Shown: positions 1 to 5,187 of the stretch, piece after piece | Position numbering within the stretch: the first letter of the stretch is position 1 | How the letters are laid out: the number at the start of each line of letters is the position of its first letter | Origin: CAIXTV01 sp037144095 | GTDB lineage: Bacteria; Bacteroidota; Bacteroidia; Bacteroidales; CAIXTV01 | NCBI GenBank assembly: GCA_037144095.1 | Contig: JBAWXL010000276.1 | Span: 1 to 5,993 of the forward strand | Direction: 5' to 3' | DNA length: 5,993 nt | Notes under the pieces: model-generated | What the model saw: the letters and a program-made list of their open reading frames with translations, nothing else | Database searches by the model: none | Told to the model about the DNA's origin: nothing | Program-made: the position numbers and the translations under genes

Positions 1-1
1 A

Positions 2-352
2 GCTTCACGCGGATTATTGTTGAAAGGGCCATCTCACGCACAAGGCGGAATACCAATTGAGGCGGAAGGCGGTGAAGCAATTATAAATAAACGGAGTACC
101 GCGTTGTTTGCTCCTATCCTATCCATGCTTAACGAAGCCGGGGGTGGAACTGCATTTGCACCATCTCCAATGTTCAATAGTGATGGTGGATTTGCATCAA
201 GACAGGCGGTAAGTTCAAACGCACTCACACCTGATCAGATTCAGGCAGCCATGGAAAAAGCTGTTGCAAAAATAAAAGTTGCTGTTGCTGTTGAGGACTA
301 TCGAAAAGCAGACCAAAACTATACAAAAATTCAGGATAGGTCGAATTATTAA
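2..352 (+). CDS. Tail tape-measure protein, C-terminal end (5' end outside window)
   Basis: The reading frame is open from base 2 and ends with TAA at 350-352, so this is the last ~116 codons of a longer gene. No convincing start is needed: the first possible start (TTG at 17) lies inside a continuous frame and has no ribosome binding site. The visible part has a Gly-rich stretch with HAQGGIPIEAEGGEAIINKRS-like content (residues 8-28 counted from codon 17), a following helix with LSMLNEAGGG, and a Gly/Phe/Ala-rich low-complexity tail. From knowledge of the family, this 'GGI..EAEGGEAIINKRS' motif marks the C-terminus of tape-measure proteins in Bacteroidetes phages; such proteins set tail length and are carried in the tail lumen. 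Its last residues are a charged amphipathic segment. A hairpin terminator follows 18 bases after the stop, so it ends a transcription unit. The main uncertainty is that the bulk of the protein is not visible. Confidence 0.8.
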   Translation, partial: ASRGLLLKGPSHAQGGIPIEAEGGEAIINKRSTALFAPILSMLNEAGGGTAFAPSPMFNSDGGFASRQAVSSNALTPDQIQAAMEKAVAKIKVAVAVEDYRKADQNYTKIQDRSNY

Positions 353-369
353 TTTGTTGTTATATGTGT

Positions 370-408
370 GAAAGAGCTGGGCTGTGAAGTCCGGCTCTTT
401 CTATTTGT
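370..408 (+). terminator. Rho-independent terminator after tape-measure gene
   Basis: Bases 371-383 pair with 388-400 in a 13-bp stem (two or three G-U pairs), closed by a GTGA tetraloop at 384-387, which fits the stable GNRA class; G370-C401 can add a fourteenth pair. A short T-rich run (CTATTTG) follows. The stem is strong but the T tract is interrupted, so termination may be incomplete. It separates the tail gene from the head module. Confidence 0.8.
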
Positions 409-415
409 CAAAAAA

Positions 416-459
416 TTGAAAAACAAAGGATTTTTAGATACTCTACTTTTGCGAAAGTA
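416..459 (+). promoter_or_regulatory. Candidate promoter and dyad upstream of protease-capsid unit
   Basis: TACTTTTG at 444-451 is an exact match to the Bacteroidetes primary-sigma -7 consensus TAnnTTTG. No good -33 TTTG lies at the usual ~19-20 bp; the nearest TTG (416-418) is 25 bp upstream. An alternative reading is a sigma70-like TTGAAA (416-421), a 17-bp spacer, then TACTCT (439-444). A perfect 6-bp inverted repeat, TACTTT at 444-449 and AAAGTA at 454-459 with TGCG between, overlaps the box and might be an operator. It is the only promoter-like sequence in the 353-479 gap and lies between a terminator and the head genes. The start point cannot be proven from sequence. Confidence 0.45.
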
Positions 460-479
460 TATCATAGACTATCAAAAAA

Positions 480-1541
480 ATGAAAGAAATCAGAGTTTAC
501 AAGCCAATTGACAAAGAAGATATTTTCTTTTCCTTTTTTGGAGAGGAAGACCCGTTTTCGTTTTCGGCTGATGCTATTCACAAAGTCTTTGACGAAAACC
601 CTGAAGAGACAGAATTCACATTCAATATCAATTGCGATGGTGGTTCAGTAGCTGAAGGACTACGCATTTACGATGTGATGAGAATGTCGGGTAAAACTCT
701 TTTTTGCAACGTTGAGAATAACTGCCACTCTATGGCCATTGTGCTTTTGCTTGCAGCCCCAAAAGAAAACCGCACCGGTAACCCAAACATGCGTGGCACC
801 ATTCACGAAGTTCGCGGTGGTTCATGGGATGCTTTGAAAGCTGACGAACTCAGAACGCTTGCCGATGAAATCGAAAGAGAGCAAAATTCTATCCTCGCCA
901 TTTATGCTGACCGAACAGGCTACGACCGTGCAGAGCTCGAAATCCTTATGAAAGAGGAAAAGAACCGCACCGCTCAAGAATTTCTCCAATACGGATTTAT
1001 TTCAAAAATCAATACATACAGTACAAATTTTAAACCCAAAAACCAAATGAGTAAACCAACAAAGACGGTTAAGGAATTACTAAACGAAGCCAAAGAGCTT
1101 GGTAAACGTATTCTCAACCTGACAGAAGGCGGTGAACCTGTGAACTTCGAGTTCAAGGATGCCGATGGCGTGGTATTGTTCACAACGGAAAAAGAGGATG
1201 ACAGCATTGCTGTAGGTGATGCTGCCTCTCCCGATGGAACTTACGAATTGCCAGATGAAAGAACAGTGGTTGTAACCGGTGGAGTTGTTGAGTCAATCAG
1301 CGAACCAGAAGCCGATGCAACTGAAGTGGAAAACTTGCAAACAGAAAACGCTTCTTTGAAAGAAGAGTTGGCCAATGCACTCGGCATGATTACAGAACTG
1401 AGCAATCACGTTCAAAGTAATTTCGTTGCAACTCCTAGAACTAAAACTCCAGGAAAACAAAATGTAAAAACTCAGTCTTCTGAGGAATTGAAAAACGAGG
1501 CTCGTGAGAAACGCGCCATAATGAACGGAGGAAAAAAATAA
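480..1541 (+). CDS. ClpP-like prohead maturation protease fused to scaffold-like C-terminal region
   Basis: This 353-residue protein acts in capsid assembly: the protease trims scaffold and capsid subunits inside the procapsid. Residues ~45-180 have a ClpP/crotonase-type serine protease layout: FNINCDGGSVAEGLRIYD (48-65) is the oxyanion-forming Gly-rich segment, Ser84 in NCHSMA is the likely nucleophile, and His109 in MRGTIHE is the likely base. The third residue, normally Asp, falls in KEEKNRTAQEF (158-168), where only Glu is available (159 or 160). Residues ~190-353 are unrelated to the protease: hydrophilic, with a small beta-type motif ending in DGTYELPDERTVVVTGGVV (252-270), a coiled-coil heptad stretch at ~282-310, and a basic C-terminus, as expected for a scaffold. 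The start ATG follows the A-rich leader ATCAAAAAA with no Shine-Dalgarno sequence. The stop overlaps the capsid start by one base, indicating coupled translation. Confidence 0.85.
   Translation: MKEIRVYKPIDKEDIFFSFFGEEDPFSFSADAIHKVFDENPEETEFTFNINCDGGSVAEGLRIYDVMRMSGKTLFCNVENNCHSMAIVLLLAAPKENRTGNPNMRGTIHEVRGGSWDALKADELRTLADEIEREQNSILAIYADRTGYDRAELEILMKEEKNRTAQEFLQYGFISKINTYSTNFKPKNQMSKPTKTVKELLNEAKELGKRILNLTEGGEPVNFEFKDADGVVLFTTEKEDDSIAVGDAASPDGTYELPDERTVVVTGGVVESISEPEADATEVENLQTENASLKEELANALGMITELSNHVQSNFVATPRTKTPGKQNVKTQSSEELKNEAREKRAIMNGGKK
1047..1541 (+). other. Possible internal in-frame start for a separate scaffold protein
   Basis: Met190 of the protease gene (ATG at 1047-1049) sits exactly where the protease-like domain ends and the hydrophilic scaffold-like part begins, and the residues after it (MSKPTKTVKELLNEAKE) look like a natural N-terminus. 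Translation here would give a 164-residue protein sharing the protease's C-terminus. The leader AACCCAAAAACCAA is A-rich, like that of the gene's own start at 480, and has no Shine-Dalgarno sequence. Nested scaffold genes are known in other phages (lambda C/Nu3). This is an inference from domain layout. Confidence 0.45.
1527..1531 (+). promoter_or_regulatory. Strong Shine-Dalgarno sequence for major capsid gene
   Basis: GGAGG at 1527-1531 is 9 bases upstream of the capsid ATG at 1541, and lies within the last codons of the protease gene. It supports the chosen start and contrasts with the A-rich leaders without such a site at 480, 3335 and 3841. Confidence 0.75.
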
Positions 1542-2602
1542 TGACGCCAGTTTTAGATTTTACGAAATTTACGTTTACCGCTGAAGAAATTCGCGCGGTA
1601 AAAGAATTACTTTATGACGAAGTAATTCAGGCTCCAGAAATTTCCTTGATTCATACCGTTTACGAAGGAATTGTCTACGACAAAGAAATCGGGTTCATTG
1701 GCAAGGGTGGAAAAGTGGGTGTTGCATTGCAAACTGGCGACGGTGATCCTGTTGCTCAAGCATACGCAATTGGGACTCGCAAAATCAAATGGACTCCTAA
1801 GGGATGGGAAATTTTGATTCATCAAAAACGTTTGGACATTGAAGCTACAGCTGCTGTTTACAGCATGAAAACTGGAACTTCATTCAATGACTTTACGTCA
1901 AGTGACTATATGAACATTATTTTAGAGGCTCTTGCAGTTTCTATCAAAGAGTTCATTATCCGTTTATTCTGGTTCAACGATACCGCTGCACTCAATATTG
2001 CTGACGGTGGTACTCTTTCAGCTACTGAAGACAAAAAATACTTCACTATTCTTGATGGATTTTGGAAACAATTTTTGATTCAGATTACTGCTAACGTAAA
2101 ACAAAAAGTTGCAATTGCTGAAAATGCAGGTGTATCCTATGTTTTGCAAGCACTTGACCCTGCAAACATGAAGGGTTATCTTCAGAAGTTGAAATTCAAT
2201 GCTCCTTTACAGGTTAGAAATAACCCTAAAGCGATAATCTATTGCACTCAATCGTTCTACGATGCTTATGAAATGTCATTGACAGGAACTATCATCGAAG
2301 CAATGTATATCAATTTGACCGATGGAATCAAAACGTTGAAATACGGTGGTGTTCCATTGTTCCCTGTTCCAATTTGGGATGTGATTATTGCAGAAAGTTT
2401 CGATACAGGTGTGAAATTATTGAATCCTCACCGTGCCATTTATGTTTCGAAAGAGCTTTTGGCTGTAGGGTGTGATTCATCCAAGGCATTTGGCGATTTG
2501 GATGTGTGGTACCACAAAGATTCACGTCGTGTAAAAATTGAAGCGCAGGGTAAAGCCGATGCAAAAATGTTGAATCCAGCATTCTTCCAATTAGCAATAT
2601 AA
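1541..2602 (+). CDS. Major capsid protein, HK97-fold type
   Basis: This 353-residue protein is the likely shell subunit of the head. Its placement directly after the protease-scaffold gene, with a TAATG overlap and a strong GGAGG site, is the classic position of the capsid gene, and its length fits HK97-fold subunits. Features shared with Bacteroidetes phage capsid proteins, as I recognise them, are a helical N-terminal region (14-30), KIKWTPKGWEI (81-91), a helix-rich centre with RLFWFND (141-147), TILDGFWKQ (169-177), a YGGVPLFPVPIWD segment (268-280), NPHRAIYVSKELLAVG (295-310) and a terminal beta strand pair in YHKDSRRVKIEAQGKADAK (324-342). No cysteine pattern or extra decorating domain is obvious. 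The N-terminus is short, so there is no large delta domain here, consistent with a separate or fused scaffold in the preceding gene. I do not assign a symbol. An unrelated function is unlikely given context and motifs. Confidence 0.85.
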   Translation: MTPVLDFTKFTFTAEEIRAVKELLYDEVIQAPEISLIHTVYEGIVYDKEIGFIGKGGKVGVALQTGDGDPVAQAYAIGTRKIKWTPKGWEILIHQKRLDIEATAAVYSMKTGTSFNDFTSSDYMNIILEALAVSIKEFIIRLFWFNDTAALNIADGGTLSATEDKKYFTILDGFWKQFLIQITANVKQKVAIAENAGVSYVLQALDPANMKGYLQKLKFNAPLQVRNNPKAIIYCTQSFYDAYEMSLTGTIIEAMYINLTDGIKTLKYGGVPLFPVPIWDVIIAESFDTGVKLLNPHRAIYVSKELLAVGCDSSKAFGDLDVWYHKDSRRVKIEAQGKADAKMLNPAFFQLAI

Positions 2603-2617
2603 CCAATATCTGAAATA

Positions 2618-2662
2618 GAGTAGCAAAAATAACCTAATTGGTAAAATTTGCTACTCGATTTT
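2618..2662 (+). terminator. Long hairpin, probable terminator or attenuator after capsid gene
   Basis: GAGTAGCAAA (2618-2627) pairs perfectly with TTTGCTACTC (2647-2656), 10 bp, and an inner ACC/GGT stem (2632-2634 with 2640-2642) stacks inside an internal loop. GATTTTGG follows, a short T run, so termination is likely partial. It lies 16 bases after the capsid stop and 17 bases before the next gene's ribosome binding site. It may instead stabilise the capsid transcript's 3' end. Confidence 0.6.
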
Positions 2663-2672
2663 GGAACTAAAG

Positions 2673-2680
2673 AAAGGAGA
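2673..2680 (+). promoter_or_regulatory. Shine-Dalgarno sequence that fixes the start at 2688
   Basis: AAAGGAGA ends 7 bases before ATG 2688. The frame is open upstream to a TTG at 2661, but that codon has no ribosome binding site and would place this Shine-Dalgarno sequence inside the gene, so ATG 2688 is the supported start. Confidence 0.8.
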
Positions 2681-2687
2681 AATAAAA

Positions 2688-3254
2688 ATGGATTTATCTC
2701 AAATTACCGCAGGGTTAGTTGCCGTTAGTGCATCTCGTAATTCAATCGCTGGAACTGGCTCGAAAGTTTATCTTATCAGCTACTCAGACATCAACCGTAT
2801 CACTTCAACTGTAGTTGCGAATGTGATTACAGCCATTGTTTTGAACGCTACTAAAAAGGGCTATATCTTCGAAACGGTTGACAACTCAGTAGATGGTAGT
2901 TCTGACTTGGTGAAGGGAACTTACTACTCAGATTTTGACCATAAAGTGCCACTTCGTGTCTTTGCAAAAACACAAGCTGCTAAAACTTTTGTTGAGAGTC
3001 TAAAGTTAGCCCGTGTGGTCGCAATTGTTGAAAACAAAGAAACAGGGGTTGCTGGCGAAATCAAGTACGAAGCTTATGGCTGGGATGCTGGTTTGGAATT
3101 GATGACAATGAAGTCAACAACCGCAATGGCTGACAAAGTTGTCTATGAAATGGAGCTTGGATCAGGCGCAAAATCGAAAGAAACCTCACTGCCGAAGTCA
3201 GTATTCATTACTTCACTTGCAGCAACGGAAACGATGCTTGGTGGCTTAATCTAG
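2688..3254 (+). CDS. Probable virion structural protein, candidate major tail-tube protein
   Basis: This 188-residue protein has no name I can defend. It begins MDLSQITAGLVAVSASRN and is rich in small residues and beta-prone stretches. A central segment, SDFDHKVPLRVFAKTQAAKTFVESLKLARVVAIVENKETG (81-120), and a following EIKYEAYGWDAGLELM (124-139) form a pattern I associate with conserved proteins of Bacteroidetes phage structural modules. The C-terminus ends in a short LPKSVFITS-type strand and an LAATETMLGGLI helix. A beta-rich protein of this size, with its own strong Shine-Dalgarno sequence and flanked by hairpins on both sides, fits an abundant virion component; a tail-tube subunit is the leading guess and a capsid decoration protein the alternative. 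It lies between the capsid and portal genes. The flanking terminators suggest separately tuned expression. Role is inferred from context, not from a recognised motif. Confidence 0.65.
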   Translation: MDLSQITAGLVAVSASRNSIAGTGSKVYLISYSDINRITSTVVANVITAIVLNATKKGYIFETVDNSVDGSSDLVKGTYYSDFDHKVPLRVFAKTQAAKTFVESLKLARVVAIVENKETGVAGEIKYEAYGWDAGLELMTMKSTTAMADKVVYEMELGSGAKSKETSLPKSVFITSLAATETMLGGLI

Positions 3255-3266
3255 TCAAATATATAG

Positions 3267-3304
3267 AAAACAGTTTATCAAATCGGTAGACTGTTTTACT
3301 TTTT
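3267..3304 (+). terminator. Rho-independent terminator after the tube-like gene
   Basis: Bases 3267-3279 pair with 3285-3297 in a 13-bp stem that includes the perfect AAAACAGT/ACTGTTTT arm plus wobble pairs, with a 5-base loop (3280-3284). ACTTTTT follows. The stem starts 12 bases after the stop codon. Confidence 0.75.
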
Positions 3305-3334
3305 CTAAAAAACATTCATTCAAAAATTATTCAA

Positions 3335-3709
3335 ATGAAAAAATTATGTCAATTTCTTCTACTTGCAGGCGCATTGCTTCAGGACATTGTAAACTGGGAC
3401 AATGATTTACTTTGCTCAAACGCCAACATTACCGATGATTTGGCTTTGTACCACTTGAAAACAAACCCAAATTGCAGAGAGCTTTTTCAGGAACTTCCCG
3501 AAAACGTGGACGAACTGGTTGAAGCTTTTGTATTACCGGGTGAAAAAAAAAGCGAAAACGAAAGTCAAAAAGCTGAAATCACCAGTGAAGAAAAATTCAA
3601 AGAAGACGCTAAGGATTCAACCGAAGACGTGACCAAAGAAGATGCTACTCCCGATGTAGGTGCTCAAAAACTTCCCGAAAACGTGGATGAACTTCCAAAG
3701 AAGAAATAA
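3335..3709 (+). CDS. Small phage protein with acidic, disordered tail (function unknown)
   Basis: This 124-residue protein has two parts. Residues 1-65 contain VNWDNDLLCSNANITDDLALYHLKTNPNCRELFQELP (19-55), a helical segment of a kind recurrent in small proteins of Bacteroidetes phage structural modules, with a (T)DDLALYHLK..P...ELF pattern. Residues 68-124 are Lys/Glu/Asp/Ser/Thr-rich and look disordered. The peptide LPENVDEL occurs at 54-61 and again at 113-120, close to the C-terminus. The N-terminus MKKLCQFLLLAGALLQ resembles a signal peptide, but the hydrophobic run is short and context is virion assembly, so I do not call export. The start ATG has the A-rich leader ATTATTCAA and no Shine-Dalgarno sequence. 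It lies between two terminators, so it is probably its own small unit or read by read-through. A role in head-tail assembly or chaperoning is possible but unproven. Confidence 0.7.
   Translation: MKKLCQFLLLAGALLQDIVNWDNDLLCSNANITDDLALYHLKTNPNCRELFQELPENVDELVEAFVLPGEKKSENESQKAEITSEEKFKEDAKDSTEDVTKEDATPDVGAQKLPENVDELPKKK
3494..3516 (+). repeat. Direct repeat, copy 1 (encodes LPENVDEL)
   Basis: A 23-bp segment beginning CTTCCCGAAAACGTGGA matches 3671-3693 with one mismatch (C at 3511, T at 3688, silent). The copies are 177 bp apart and in the same frame, so both encode LPENVDEL. Confidence 0.9.
3671..3693 (+). repeat. Direct repeat, copy 2 (encodes LPENVDEL)
   Basis: This is the second copy of the 23-bp repeat at 3494-3516. 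It lies four codons before the stop of the same gene, after the charged tail, so the protein ends with a copy of its own mid-domain peptide followed by PKKK. Confidence 0.9.
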
Positions 3710-3713
3710 AAAC

Positions 3714-3747
3714 AAAAAAGGCTTTATACATTATGAAGCCTTTTTTC
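3714..3747 (+). terminator. Strong rho-independent terminator after small protein gene
   Basis: AAAAAAGGCTTTAT (3714-3727) pairs with ATGAAGCCTTTTTT (3733-3746), a 14-bp stem with one wobble pair and a 5-base loop; the right arm ends in six T. It starts 5 bases after the stop codon. The A run on the left makes it potentially bidirectional. The tRNA begins 7 bases after it. Confidence 0.85.
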
Positions 3748-3753
3748 AAAAAT

Positions 3754-3827
3754 AGCGGGTTAGAGCAGTCAGGTAGCTCGTGGGTTTCATAGTCCCAAGG
3801 TCATCGGTTCAAATCAGATACCCGCAA
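3754..3827 (+). tRNA. tRNA-Met (CAU), initiator-like, phage-borne
   Basis: A full cloverleaf can be read. Acceptor arm AGCGGGT (3754-3760) pairs with ACCCGCA (3820-3826) at six of seven positions. D arm GAGC/GCTC (3763-3766, 3776-3779) encloses a loop with GG. The anticodon arm is 3781-3797 with loop TTCATAG and anticodon CAT at 3788-3790. The variable loop is AGGTC, and the T arm has loop TTCAAAT (3808-3814). Initiator marks: the first pair of the acceptor is unpaired (A1 against A72), position 11:24 is A:T, and the anticodon stem has a GGG/CCC run. Departures: the GGG/CCC run is one position higher than in the standard initiator, leaving T31 opposite T39; the T stem has a G52-A62 mismatch; and bases after the discriminator are CTA, not CCA, so CCA must be added after transcription. 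It aligns closely with bacterial fMet tRNA along its whole length. Whether it is charged and used is unknown. Confidence 0.85.
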
Positions 3828-3840
3828 CTAAATATTTATC

Positions 3841-5187
3841 ATGAAAGCAACCGTACTAAAAAGAGATAAAAGATTTGAACTCAGAAACGACAAAGGTTTA
3901 GGGGTTCAAGCTTATGGAGAATCAAACGACTATCCGCAACAACTCATGGAAGTTGTGGACGCTTCAGGTACCGGGAAAAGTTGTGTGAGCGTTTACTCAA
4001 AATTCATCAGCGGAAAAGGATTTGAGGACAAAGATTTCTACAAAAAAATTGTCAATCGGTTGGGACATACCAACGATTATATTTCAGACCAAATAAGCAA
4101 AGATTTTTCAGAGTTTGGAGGTTTTGCTATTCATGTAAATTACAATGCAAACTTTCAGATTTGCGAGCTTCAGCATGTTCCATTCGAACAGGTTCGTTTT
4201 CAGGCGTTGAACATGGAGACTGGATTCTTTGACAAGATTGCACTTCACCACGACTGGGGGAAACGTTTTATTGCGCTACGCAAATGGTCCAAAAATGACA
4301 TCAAGCTTATCGACTTCTTTAATCCTGATCCGATGGAAATTCAGGCTCAAGTTGATGCTGCTGGCGGATGGGCGAACTACAAAGGTCAGATATTTTATTT
4401 CTCTAACGAGGGAGAACGTGTTTATCCTCTCCCGATTTATGATTCTATCCTTACGGACATGAATACAGAGGAAGGTATTGCCAACGTTTCAAACCGTAAT
4501 GTCAGGAACAACTTCCTAACTGCAGGAATGCTCATTGACAAATGTGCTGACAATGATTCACCCCAAGTTGAAACTACTGGAAGTGATTCAGAGAATGAAA
4601 GAAGGCAAAATGAGGGCGAAAAACGAGAAGATGAACGCAACGCAACTGAACAGGCTTTGCGCTCGTTCCAAGGAGATGAAAATGCTTGTAAAATTATTTA
4701 CATTCAGGTAGGTTCCGACGAAGAAAAGCCCGAATTTGTTAGCTTTAAAGGTACTAATTACGACAAAGAATTCAATATTACGCTAGCAAGTTCTCAAGCC
4801 AACATTGGAAAGGCGTTCAATCAACCGCCAATTTTGAGGGCTGAAAATGTGGGTGCCAATTTTGGAGCTGATTTGATGCTGAATGCCTATAATTACTACA
4901 ATTCAGTGACCGAAAATGAAAGGTTGGTAATTGAAAGAGCATTTACAACCCTATTTCAACACTGGTTTGAGCCAACTGCAGGGAATTACTCTATAGCTCC
5001 GCTATCTTACGAGGTGGAAATGACACTTGCAGACCGACTTGGAGACTCTCAACTGAAAGAAATCATTCTATTATTGAACGATAAAACACTTTTGTTTGAA
5101 CAGAAAGTAAGCATTTGCAAAACGCTTTTTGGATTGAGCGATGAAGAATCGAGAAATTTAATACCACAAACACAACCGGCACCATGA
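3841..5187 (+). CDS. Phage portal protein
   Basis: This 448-residue protein is the likely portal, the dodecameric ring at one head vertex through which DNA is packaged and ejected. Recognisable elements are an N-terminal clip/wing region with YGESNDYPQQLMEVVDASGTGKSCVSVYSKFISGKGF (25-61), FSEFGGFAIHVNYN (89-102), a YPLPIYDSILTDMNTEEGIANVSNRNVRNNF block (195-225) before a long helix, and an IGKAFNQPPILRAENVGANFGADLMLNAYNYYNSVTENERLVIERAF segment (322-368), which is a typical stem/crown-type helix. Length is in the normal range. Residues 235-271 form a charged, Asn/Glu/Arg-rich insertion (SDSENERRQNEGEKREDER). The ATG at 3841 lies 13 bases after the tRNA, with no Shine-Dalgarno sequence. Its stop overlaps the next start (ATGA). 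No promoter is obvious between the preceding terminator and this gene. Confidence 0.8.
   Translation: MKATVLKRDKRFELRNDKGLGVQAYGESNDYPQQLMEVVDASGTGKSCVSVYSKFISGKGFEDKDFYKKIVNRLGHTNDYISDQISKDFSEFGGFAIHVNYNANFQICELQHVPFEQVRFQALNMETGFFDKIALHHDWGKRFIALRKWSKNDIKLIDFFNPDPMEIQAQVDAAGGWANYKGQIFYFSNEGERVYPLPIYDSILTDMNTEEGIANVSNRNVRNNFLTAGMLIDKCADNDSPQVETTGSDSENERRQNEGEKREDERNATEQALRSFQGDENACKIIYIQVGSDEEKPEFVSFKGTNYDKEFNITLASSQANIGKAFNQPPILRAENVGANFGADLMLNAYNYYNSVTENERLVIERAFTTLFQHWFEPTAGNYSIAPLSYEVEMTLADRLGDSQLKEIILLLNDKTLLFEQKVSICKTLFGLSDEESRNLIPQTQPAP

Noticed and set aside
2642..2650. TAAAATTTG as a -7 promoter element before the tube-like gene
   Set aside because: It has one base too many between TA and TTTG, and is contained largely in the hairpin arm, so I do not call a promoter.
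2661..2687. TTG at 2661 as start of the tube-like gene
   Set aside because: It lacks a ribosome binding site and would enclose the AAAGGAGA sequence that is well spaced for ATG 2688.
3297..3304. TACTTTTT as a -7 promoter element before the small protein gene
   Set aside because: It lacks the final G and is the T tract of the terminator.
3335..3382. Signal peptide or lipoprotein signal at the N-terminus of the small protein
   Set aside because: The hydrophobic run is short, no convincing cleavage site or lipobox is present, and the following residues look like a cytoplasmic helical domain in a virion gene cluster.
3543..3551. A9 run inside the small protein gene as a programmed frameshift site like those of tail-assembly chaperones
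   Set aside because: The -1 frame gives only about eight more codons and the other frame gives a short Lys-rich peptide before stopping. No tape-measure gene follows. It is most simply a Lys-coding run.
3754..3827. tRNA as the phage integration (att) site
   Set aside because: It lies inside the structural genes with no integrase or duplicated tRNA end visible here, so the window gives no support for an attachment site.
4229..4462. 77-codon alternate-frame ORF within the portal gene, and several reverse-strand ORFs elsewhere
   Set aside because: They lie wholly inside strongly supported genes, have no ribosome binding sites, and give low-complexity or cysteine/serine-rich translations typical of shadow frames.
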